From Dugong dugon (Eukaryota > Chordata > Mammalia > Sirenia > Dugongidae): DNA of 64,000 nt. This document shows positions 35,701 through 47,700 of this stretch, piece after piece. The notes beneath the pieces are model-generated. The model saw only the letters and a list, made by a program, of their open reading frames with translations, made no database searches and was not told the DNA's origin. Location of the stretch: contig CM057480.1 in NCBI GenBank assembly GCA_030035585.1, positions 6,875,001 to 6,939,000 of the forward strand, read 5' to 3'. Position numbers and translations under genes: made by a program. Within the stretch, counting starts at the first letter, position 1, and each line of letters opens with the position of its first letter.

Positions 35701-38700
35701 AGAGTTCTATAAAATGGGCAGACATGTGCTGCATCATCTTATACAAGGAGAGACTGTGCACACCAAATCTGACCCCAAACTAATAATAGGTATAATGGAT
35801 ATTAATAACGTTTCTTTTTATATTTCTCAATTCAGAAGGGTTTGGGAGAAATTATTTGGATGATATGGTGCTTGAACCACATCTTCTCTTTCTTTTGTTT
35901 TTTCTTAATATCAGAATTAGGAATTCTTTTGCTGATTCTTCAGGTAACATTTCAAAAACAGCCTGTCATTCCCTTATTTTGCTGTTGTTGAGATTGTAGT
36001 GAAAGTGAATAAAAGCACCAGAAAATAAATGAAGGTCAGTTAAGAATTAGCAGATAAACAGGAACAGAGAGAAAATGGTGAGAGGTGGAGACCCCCTGGA
36101 TATACAGAAGTGTTTTATAGAACTGGAATAGAGTTCAGATCTTGAAAACTTTGTTCTAGAACACAAGTAGTTAACAAGTGTGACCACTCAGTATAAGCTT
36201 GTCCTGTTAATCCCTGTATGGGAAAAAAACTTTCTCTTTGTTGTTCTCACCAGATACGATGTACTACAAAAGTCAATGCTTTTTAAAGAAATAAAGTTAT
36301 TATTTAGTCTTAAGACTTCACCCTGTTGTGTAGGATTTTATTTTAGAAGATTAGTAGAGAAATATTCAGGTTTGTCATGCATAAACTCATTATTGTTTTA
36401 AGGTGGTCATGGCAAGGCAAGCAAGCCAAGACCTCACAACATGCAGGTAGAACTGGAGAGGCAGGATTTACAATTACAGTGTTACTGCATGGTTAGAGTT
36501 GCAGTCCTGAGACTTCAGGCTTCTGCCTTTTGTGAGCGATCCCGGGAGGAAGGCTTGACAAGGGCTCGAACCTGGTGGAGATCCCTCATAGCTGGAGTCT
36601 GAGGTCGGTGGCTATGGGCTGAGTCTCAGCAGGCTTTTGGTCTTCAGAAAGAGTAAGGGACTAGAGAAAGATCTCTCTGCTTCTCTCAGTGAGAGAGCAG
36701 AAATTCAGGGTTCATATGTGAAATTCTCACATTGGCCTCACAATATGAGGGCCACTGGGATGTCAAAGACAAGTATGTTGTGTCTTTTCTTCAGGGTTAG
36801 AGATCAGCTGAATGTTACATTTTTTTCTTCAAGGTTAGAGATTAGGGAGGTTGTTTAGATTTATTATGTCTCCAGGCTAGTTTACAAAGATAACTATGTT
36901 TTCTCTTCTCTTACCACAGCATGCTTAGTCAGAGTCAATTTAAGATTACTTACCTTCTATGTCTAAGTTTAGAAGTTTGCTAAATAACTTTCTAATGACT
37001 TACAGGTTCTTAATGATTTATAGTTAATGTTAGAGAGCCTCACAAAGGTAGACATAATTCTATTTCTAAGTTCATATTATGAGTGGTTATACCTACGTAT
37101 TTTGAAAGTATAATAGTGACTGACGGCATTTGAGAGAATCATAAAAACATGAAAAACACAACCAGAAATCTTTGGCTGTCTAGGAGTGGTTGGGTATTCT
37201 AAGTCCTCCTTGTCAGTTTTCTCATCCAGAATTGAACTGCTTCAATCATTATATTTAATTTTGATTATTTAAAGTTAATCTCATATTGTTCTTTTTAACT
37301 ATTTTTCCTCAACAGTGTGATGCCATTAGTGTCCTGGAGAAAGAACACGACTACAGGGATGAACATTTTGATTTTATTCAGTCACATGTTCGCAAGTTTT
37401 GTTTACAGTGTATCCTTTTAATACGTTGGTTGATGCAGTGCACCTCACCTGATTTTGTTTTTTGAAGCAAAGGAATTAAATTGATGGACTGGAGAAATTA
37501 ATGTTTTTCCTCCTGCCTCAGGTTAGAAATTTCATTTTAGATCCCAGGTCTTCATTTTACTTCTCAAATGATTTGTACCTGGGTGTTTTGAGATATAAAA
37601 CAAGTATCAAAATATATACCTTTAGTTTGCTTTGTTTAAAGTACTGTGCTTTAAAAGTTGTCAGTCTTACGTGGAAAATACTCCTCTTGGATCAGCTATT
37701 TTGCAGTTGAATTCCCCAACCAGAACTTTTGGGTCTAAAAAACAAAGAAATGATACTAGGAGTAGATAGTAGTAACAAGTTATACGCATGTGTTTATTGT
37801 GTCCACAGTTCACAAATCGTCTTTATTAATGGACTAGCTAAACAAGATCACTTGACCCTGGTGGTTTCCCTTTCCCCTTGTTCCTCCTGCTCCTTGTCCT
37901 CTCCATGGGCCTTTTTCTGCATATGTCACATAGCAGCTGAGTTGAGTTGAAGGGCACTAATGTACATAAGAATCTTTAAAAAGAAAAAAAGCATAATTGA
38001 ACAACCTTTTTGTTATCTTGGAAGATCAGAAAATTTGAGAACAGATAGTGTCTGTAAATATTTATTTAATGCTGTGCTTGAAAATGTAAATATAGAAATG
38101 TAATCAGGAGGGAAATTATCCATTAAATTACAGACCTTTAGTGCTGGTTGATTTTAAAAGTATCCAAAATGTGAGAAGTCACCTCCAGATAGGGAGGTAT
38201 TTGTTTGGCAATGAGTGTGACAATTTAAAATAATCTTTATTTAAGGCATTTTTAATTGTAATTGCACTGTAAATTTTTCAGCTATAGAAATCTTCAGATT
38301 ATCATAAGTCAGCTCTCATTATGGGGAAGATCATTAATGAAAAGTTCACACAGTTAAGCCTTTACTTAGGGTTAGGATGTTTGTTTCCTACCAAATTTTA
38401 TACCATGTTAAGTAGTATTTAACAATGTTGCTTTTAGATTCATAAACCCCAGGCCAGTCCTAGAAAATCTGAGTATCCCAGTTAAAGAAATTAGACAGCT
38501 CTCGGCATTTCCTGTTAGCCTAAGTCACCATCTCTCTTGTGGCACGTAGCCAGTGCCACCGCATGGTCCTGGGATCTCTGATAGACCACACTATCTATCA
38601 GCAGTCATACTGCCCCTCTTTCCACAGGCCTCTAGGCCTCTTGATCTTTTTTTTTTTAAACCTCTTGATCTTTTGATCCATCTTATCTTTTTGGATAAAA

Positions 38701-41700
38701 GGTCCAAGTTAGGATCTGCTTTAACGAATTCCTTTCTCAAGTTTGGGTCATGAAATTTACTTTTGCCTTGAGTCATTCCTAGATGGCTTCGTGATGGTAC
38801 CCAGTGGTTCACCTTCTCTCACCACTGGGTCTCCTGAGCCCTCATCAGTGGGTCTCTGAAGCATTGTCCTCAAAGTGCTAATTCCTGGGATTAGTAAAAC
38901 TACAGGAGACATTAGTGCATACATTTTTGTTGAAAAGACAGATGAAACAGTCACGAAATTGAGGAAGGTTAAACTGATCTCTGTGTGTACTTCAAATACA
39001 GAGGTGGTGTAGCTGTGGCAGTGCTACTAAAGGTGCCTCTGCTTTCATGCAGTAATGAGACTTTCACCCTCCTAAATTACAGAGATTATGTAAAGACTGT
39101 TGCATTTGCCTTTTGAAACTAATATACATGTAGATGTAAATCTTAAGCTCAGAACACAGAACTTTATATCTGTTCATGGAATTTGTCCAAATATTTCTTT
39201 AATTAATGGTATTATTCAGATGGTGCAGCACTTATTTACACTTCAGTAAAAGAAAACAAAAATATAGATTTAGTGTATAAATACATCGTTCAGAAGCTAT
39301 ACGGATTTCCCTATAAGATTCCTGCTGTTGTTGTGGAAAAAGATGCAGTATTTATGTAAGTATAATCTTCAGTATATTATTTGATCATGTATTGATGCAA
39401 CTGTTTGGTTGAGTTGTCGTTTTCGGTTTTAAGGTGGGACCAGTAGACCTTTCCATGTTGACTAGGTGAGAATCTGCCCAGAGATGGCTTCATTTTTAAC
39501 CCGCTTTGATCTGTTTACCATTGCCTTTTAGATGTACTGTTGGCCTGAGCCAGTTTTGAAAGGCCTTTGCTAGTATAGTTAACCTGTCTATTGCGTGCCT
39601 GTATCATTGTATGGGATCTGCATATTCTTTAATTGATTATGATATATAAATGACCCAATGTATAACCTAGATAGCTATTAAAAAGTTATCTGAATAAAAC
39701 TGGGAGGTAATAATTATTGCCCTCCCCAAAAAAAACTGTAATGGCATTTTTTTTTTTAATCAGGAAGATTTATAATCATTTTAAGTATATAATTAGTAAA
39801 ACATAACTTGGGCATTACAGTAAAAGGCAGGTTACTTTTCTGTGGTTGGTCAGATTGTTCCCTTTACATGGTTGTAGATTGACTGAATGAATGACGATGT
39901 CAATGCTTTAGGGTTTATCATATGCGTTTCTTTCCAGTCCGGCAGGGTGGGATAATGATAAGAAAATAGGAATATTACATGAAAATTTTCAGACATTAAA
40001 AGCAGAAGATAATTTTGAAGACATCATAACTAAACCACCTGTCCGAAAGGTAACACTTTCAGTATTTAGCCTCAGTATTTAGATTGAGGGGGAACTCCAT
40101 CACTTTAACATTAAAAGGGGAAAGGCAAGGGGGTCCTCTTCTGTGAGGAGGGCTTCTAAGTGTAATTTGGGTGTTTCTAATGCGCAGTTCACAAGAAGGA
40201 CTTGTTTTAGGAAAATTTAAATCAGCTATTCAGTTGCTGAATCATTGTGTAGCCTTGGCATATTTATATTATAGCAAATGTTAGTACCGATCCCATCTTC
40301 TTCTAACACAACCAGAACCAAACCTGTTGCCGTTACGTTAGTTTCAACTCATAGTGATCCTATAGCGACCCTGTAGGACAGAGCAGAACTGCCCCATAGG
40401 GTTTCCAAGGCTGTAATCTTTACAGGAGCAGACTGCCACAACTTTCGCACGCAGCTGGTGGGTCGAACGTCCGACCTTTCGATTAGCAGCTGAGCGCATA
40501 ACTGCCACACCACCAGGCCTCCTTTCTTCTAACGTAGTCCCTAGAAATCATGGGTTGTCATGAGGACTGTGTGGATTTTCAGCAGTTGGAATAGCCAGAA
40601 TCTGTGAACTTTCCAACCTAGCGCTCAGCTGGAAGCCAAGAAAACGTTGCAAGAAGGATTTTCTTGGCTTCTACACGTTGAGACAGACCTTGAATCTTCT
40701 CGACAGTTATTAGTTACCCGCAGTAGCCCCACAGCTATCCAGGAACTTCCAGTTTCATATATTTAATTTTAATCTTAACTGTAGCATGTCATTCTCATGA
40801 CTATAAAATCTGGTTCCACAAGTACCCTTCTTTTCATCTGTCTTGATTTTATATGAAGCAGTATATGATGTCCTATAGTTAGATAATAGATGTTTCTGAA
40901 AGGTTGTATAAAAGTGAGTATTTGTATGTAATACTTCTCACTGACTCACTTTGAATTTGGACACATGTTTCAGGAGAAAATAATTTCGATTTATAAGATT
41001 CTTAAGAATGTAAACATTCACAGCATAGAGTATCTGTCTTTGTATTTAATTAGCAAGTCAAATGACAGATCAGTTGGTGTGGTATTTGATTTGGATGCCT
41101 GTTAAAAGAAATGCGCGCATCAAAAAACAGTAGCAACAGTTTTTCCCTTTCTCTTTTCTGCCTATTCATTGCATGAATATGTGTTGAGGGTCAGCAGGCA
41201 GGGCTGTTTTGGACACTAGGTGGTAACTGGGAGGGTGATGCTCACAGTAAACCAGGACAGTGCTGTGAAAATAACGCAGGGTGGAGAGAGCTGGCCAGAG
41301 GCTGGGGAGGAGCCGGAATGAGAGCCGGATGTCTGTCAGGGCCTAACCTTAGGGTGCAGTGGGGACTTTGGATTCCATTCTGAGTGAGATGGGAAGCTAT
41401 GGGAGAGTTTGAGCAGAGGAGTGATGTCATCTGCTAACTATTTAAGAGGGTCACATGGAAGGATCCCTGGTGGCACAACAGTTAAGCGCTTGACTGCTGA
41501 CTGAAAGGCTGGCTGTCCTGAGCCCCGGCTCTGTGGGAGAAAGACCTGGCAGTCTGCTCCCATGAAGATTACAGCCAGGACTGCCCCATGGGAAAGTTCT
41601 GCTCCGTCACATGGGGTCATGATGAGTTGGAATCGACCCAGCGGCAGTCAGCTAGAACAGTCGATTGCCTAATACCTCCAATACCATAGAAAATTAGAGT

Positions 41701-44700
41701 AATAAAACTGGAGGGGGGAATCTAAAAGGATCACGCTGGCTGCTGGGAAGAAAACAGACTGGGGACTACGTTGTACAGCAAGTGTAGAAGTAGGGAGCGT
41801 TTGCAGCCCTTTCCTGATTTCTCAGGAGGCTCTAGAGGTCTGTGGTTATTGATGTTTACGTATTTAAGTTGTTTTTCACTGAGCGGGGATATTCCTGGGA
41901 TACAGCACCCAGCTGTTATTTCGCAAATTTGCAAGTGATATTAATACACCCGTGGCCTCTAGGCTTATGCTCTCCAATACAGTAGCCACTAGGCACGTAT
42001 GGCTTTTAAATTAAATTAAATTAAATTAACCATTTAGTTCCTTAGTTGCACCAGTCATGTTTCCGGTGCTCAGTAGCCACAGGTGGCTGATGGCTGCTGT
42101 AGTGGACAGCACAGAGGTAGAATGTTTACATCGTTGTAGGAAGTGATCGGACGGCGTGCCTGAGGGGCTTGGGTAGGAGAGTTCACCATGTGAATATAGC
42201 CTCGGTAATGCTCACAGTAACTGTTCTTTTAATGAATCTAATCAAGAGAGTAAGTTGTTCATGACTTTAGCAGAATACGTTAAACTTATTCATTTGTGCA
42301 CTAATTTCAGTTTGTGCATGAGAAAGAAATTGTGGCAGAAGATGACCAAGTGTTTCTGATGAAGCTGCAGGTATGGATTTGCGTCAGAAGGAGAAATTGC
42401 TGTGAAGAAATTGTTCTTACACATATTTTTAAAAATACAGCAGTACATGCTAGGAATGTCTAAACTCGAATTCTTTTTTTTTTTTCTTAGACGCTTTTAG
42501 CAAAACAGCCACCGATTGCAGCTGGAAGGCCTGTGGTCAGTATTACAGAGTTTGACAAAGTTATTAAAATGTACAACATACTGTTTTTTTTTTCTTAATT
42601 GTATACATATTTCATATGCGTGTGCTTTAATATAAACTTGAATTCAGAATTCTGGAATTTATCTTGTGAGGTTTTAAAAGATAAGCTTCATTTTGTTTTT
42701 GGGTATTTAAATCATGTAAGGATGTATTTTACAAATGTTTGTTATGTGTCAGTTATGGTGGTGAGCCGTTTATCACAAATGCTGAACAGCCTTCGGAGGC
42801 AGGTGCTGCTGTGAAACCCATTTTACAGATGGGAAATGAAGGCTTTGGAGGTGATTGTGACTTGTCTGAGATTATACAACTGGTAAGGATGCAAGTCTGG
42901 ATTGGAATCCAGATGTGACTCCCAAGCTTACGCTTTTAACCATACCGAATTACTCATTATGGGCTTTTCCCATTGAAGGAAAAGGAGTGTTCTGAAGTAT
43001 GATAGACCTGTAGTGTTCTCTAATAACGAGGACACCGTTGCAAACGTTTTTGTCAGTGGCTTGCAGTGGGGAAGCACCAGGAGAATGGATGTGGGACAAT
43101 TGCCAAGTAATTTCCTTTTATAATAATAACTTCTGTGAAGTTGACAGTTGTGAGTTTTTGTAATTGTGGTTTTCCTATTTTTATATAGGATGCCTCGCCA
43201 AGAGTCCCAGGAGGCTCCCCTCGAACACCCAACAGATCCGTGTCATCCAACGTTGCTAGTGTGTCCCCCATCCCTGCTGGGTCAAAAAAAATTGATCCAA
43301 ATATGAAAGGTATGTGTCTCTTTTTTCTTTTCTTTCTTTCTTTTTGGAGAAAACAACGCAATATGTTTTGCAATGGAAAGAAATTTACCTGGAATTCTCC
43401 CTTTTACCATAGCTACTTTCCATTTTGTCTAATACCGTCTAGTTTTTGTCTCTGTAGATATAATCTCATAATCAGATTGTAAACCCTTTTACATTATGTT
43501 CGTAACATTTTAACATCAGTGATAAAAGCTTTTTGAAAGTTCTATGTTGTATTTGTTATAGGTAAACTGCAGTTAACATAAGGAAGAACGTATATGCATG
43601 ATAGTTATTTCTGTAGGAATATCTGCCATAAGTGGGATTAGTAGGTCGAAGACTTTGTACATTTTTATGCCTTTGATATTGTTTTTCAAATGGATTGCTC
43701 AGCTTTACAAACTGTCAGTGTTGACTGTTGCAAATTTACCACAGCCTAATCAGCGCTTTTTAATTACTAATGAGAAGCCCCTCCCCCGCCCCCGAGTTTT
43801 TCCCTCTATTTGTATTTCCTATCTGTGAATTGCCCTTTTATCTCTAGGGAACTTCTGCTGGTTTTCATGTAGGATCAGGTAACTTTTTGTCATATTTGAT
43901 GAAGCTATTTTTCAATGGTCATATTTTTGAAAATCCCTTTCAAAGGGGAGAGATAACTGGCATCTGACTCTGCTCGTGTAAAATGCTCTTAGTCTTTTAA
44001 TAATAACAACTTTCCAATTTCTTTAATAGTTATCAAACTAGAATTGAGTTTGGAATATACAGCTCTTAAATTTTAAGTATATTGTTTTCTGTGTTTGATT
44101 ACTGTAATAATAATTTATGGAAAAATCTAACGTTTTGAGTAAAAGTGTTTACTTTTTATAGCTGGAGCCACAAGTGAAGGTGTCCTGGCGAATTTCTTCA
44201 ATAGTTTACTGAGTAAGAAGACCGGCTCCCCAGGAGGCCCTGGTGGTGGCAGTCCTGGAGGTGGGGCTGGAGGTGGAAGCACTGGGTTACCATCATCTTC
44301 CAAAAAGTCAGGTATAGTTGCCTGGAGCAAGTTACTTTTAAATAAAAAGAAAAAAAAAAAAAAAAAACCCAGCGTTATGAAGGTACAATTTAAGTACCAT
44401 GAAGTTCACTCATTTAAAGTTTGCGATTCAGTGGTTTTTAGTACATTTACAGAGTTGTGCAACCATCAGCCATAATTTGATTTTAGAATGTTTTCGTCTT
44501 CCCACAGTGAAACCATAAATCCATTAGCAGTTGCTCCTCTTCGCTGCGTTTCCCCGTTTCCCCCCTGCCCCCCAGTTAATCTCCTTTCTTCTGTCTGTGA
44601 ATTGACTGATTCTGGGCATCTATTGGTGGAGTCATACAAAGTGTGGCTTCTTTTGCATGGCATGTTTTCAGGGTTCATCCACGTTACAGCATGTATCTGT

Positions 44701-47700
44701 ACTTCTCCTTTTTATGGCTGAATAACATTCCATTGTCTGGATATAGCACATTTTGTTTACCCACTTGTCTGCTGATGGACGTTTGGGTTGTTTCCACTTT
44801 AGTACAATTATGAATAATGCTGCTATGAACATTCATACACAAGTTTCTGTATGGACATATGCTTCCATTTCTCTTGGGCATATACCTAGGAGTGAAATTG
44901 CTGGGTCATATGGTAGCTCTATGTTTAACTTTTTGAACAACTGCCAGACTGTTTTCCAAAGCACTGCACCATTTTACATTCCCACCAGCAGTGCGTGAGG
45001 GTTCCAGGGTTCCAGCTTCTCCACATCCTCGGCAACGTTTGTTATCATCTGTCTTTTTGATTATAGCCGTCCTAGGGGTGTGAAATCCTGTCTCATTGTG
45101 GTTTTGATTTGCACTTTCCTGATGGCTAAGGATGCTGAGCATCTTTTCATGTGCCATTTATTTATCTTATTTGGAGAAATTCTTTGCCAATTTTCTAATT
45201 GGGTTGTCTTTTTTATTGTTGACTTATAAGAGTTCTTTATAATCTGGATACTTAGACCCTTATCAGATATGTGATTTGCCAGTAATTTCTCCTGTTCTGT
45301 GAATTGTCTTTTGTTTTTCTTGATAGTGTTCTTTGGAGCACGAAAGTTTTCCATTTTGATGAAGTCCAGCATATCTGTTATTTTCTTTTGTTGCTTGCAT
45401 AACTGCTGTTTAAATAGACTTTTTAACCCAGTCTCCTTTTTTAACCCGACCTTTTTGCCACCCTTTTCACAAATACCTGCAGCTACCATTTTCTGAACCT
45501 TTGACAGATTTCTGGGTGTACATAGGGTCACTTCTGGGCTTCTCCACTGCCCATTTAGAAAATTCAGCTTTCTGACGACTGCTGATTTAGTTACCACTCA
45601 TTTCATCTTCTTTCCAGACTTCAGAATTTTGTTGCTAGTTTCTCTTTTATTCTTACTGTGCTATGCCATCTTAGAAAAACCCCTTTACTGTCATTGTACT
45701 GGGGTGTTGGGAAGGAGCCAAGGCTAATGGGTGTCCTCAGTTCACTATCTTTTCTATACGTGCTTAGATTAAGTAAGTAAAATTCTAGAAGAAATAGTTT
45801 AAAAATAAACCATATGGTCTGGTTTTTGTTTTGTTTTTTTTTAATTAGTGTTGTGATGTCAGCAGGGGATTATCTCAAAATCCCAGCAGCTACTTAATTT
45901 ATTTTTATTTACTTATTTTTTATTGTTGTAGTTTAAATGAAGTTTATGTTTCAAGTTAGTCTTCCATACAAAAATTTACACATGCGTTGTTACGTGACCC
46001 TAATTGCTCTCCCCACGCTGTGACAGCACACTCCTCCTTTCCACCCCTGATTCCCCACGTCCATTCAACCAGCTTCTAATCCTCTCTGCCTTCCCATCTC
46101 ACCTCTGGAGAGAAGCTGCCTGTTGAGCCTCTTGTATCTACTTGAGCTAAGAGGCACACTCCGCACAAGTATCACTTTATGTCCCACAGTCCAGTCCAAT
46201 CCCTGTCTGAAGAGTTGGCCTCAGAAATTATTTTAGTTCTGGGCTGATAGATAATCCAGGGGCTGTGCTTTCCAGGATTCCTCCATTCTCAGTCAGACCA
46301 TTAAGTCTGGTCTTCTTACTAGAATTTTGAGTTCTGCACCCCACCTTTCTCCTGCTCCATCCGGGACTCTCTGTTGTGTTCCCTGTCAGGGCGGTCATTT
46401 GTGGTACCTGGGCACCATCTAGTTCTTCTGGTCTCAGGCTGATGGAGTCGCTGGTTTATGTGGTCCTTTCTGTCTCTTGGGCTAATATTTTCCTTGTGTC
46501 TTTGGTGTTCTTCATTCTCCTTTACTCCAGGTGGTTGGGACCAATTGATGCATCTTAGCAGGCCTCTTGCAAGCTTTTAAGACCCCAGATGCCACTCACC
46601 AAAGTTTTCATTTTCTTCATAAGCTTTGTTATGCCAGTGGACCTAGATGTCCCCTGAAAGCATGGTTCCCCAAGCCCTGCCCCTGCTACTCTGCCCCTCA
46701 AAGTGTTTGATTGTATTCAGGAAACTTCTTAGCTTTGGTTTAGTCCAGTTCCAGCAGCCACTTAAATAAGGTGTTATGGTCCTTCTGTCTTTCTCAGGTT
46801 ATAGGGCCAACTTTCAGCAGCTTCTTAGTATTTAATGTTTGAAGACTGTCCACTGTGAGGTCATATGGGTAATCTGGAGGTGACAGTTAAATTAAATTTG
46901 AAAATACCTTACATGGAAACACGAAAGTGTTGGCAGTGTTTTCAAATGGGGAAAAAAACCACAATTGTCTTCTTGGAGAAAAATTTTTTTTTAATGCTGC
47001 TTAGTTGTTTTTTTCTTTCTTTTCTGTGAGTGTAGAATCGGAAGAATGAAACTAAACGTTCAATCCAAATGATGTAAGTTAAAGGGAAAAATCTTAATAA
47101 TGAAGTCTACTAAGCAGTGAATTTAATTAGAAAAGAAAATAGTGAAATCTAGTATTCTAAGCAGAATAATCAGCATAGTTTTGGTTCATCCAGAAAGTGA
47201 ACTAAAACTAGAGGGATAAATTACATACTTCTTATTTTTGGTTTTGAAGTATGCTTTACTTAGAATTATCATTTGTCTACAGTAAGTATTGACAAGGTCA
47301 AAATTCCTTGGTCTGTGATTTTTCTCTCTGATATATAACTTACACTGAAGTTACTTTTGATTCAGGCTAAAAATTATGTCTGTTATGGCTCCATTTTTCT
47401 TTAAGGATTCTATCAAAATCCCTTCCAGCCTTTTTAAACATTCTGTAGCCCAGAGCTCTGTTAATAGAACAGATTGATCCAGAAAGCAGGCTTAGATATA
47501 CAGGTCTGATCTAAGGCCCCTTGGGCTTTGTGAATCTCTCAGCACCCTCCAGCCGTGTATCCCCAGTGTTGGCATAGCACCAGGCGGGTCTCAAGAGATC
47601 TAGGTAAATAGGCTCTCTTTGAGCTGCTGGCGTCGTGGTCAGTATTGCTTCCTTTAGGAGAAAGTGTTAGTCTGTGAAAAAATGATGGTTCTTTATCTGT

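Noticed and set aside
36400-37050. Possible LTR in intron 5
   Set aside because: Different base texture from its surroundings but no terminal motifs, duplication or second copy in the window.
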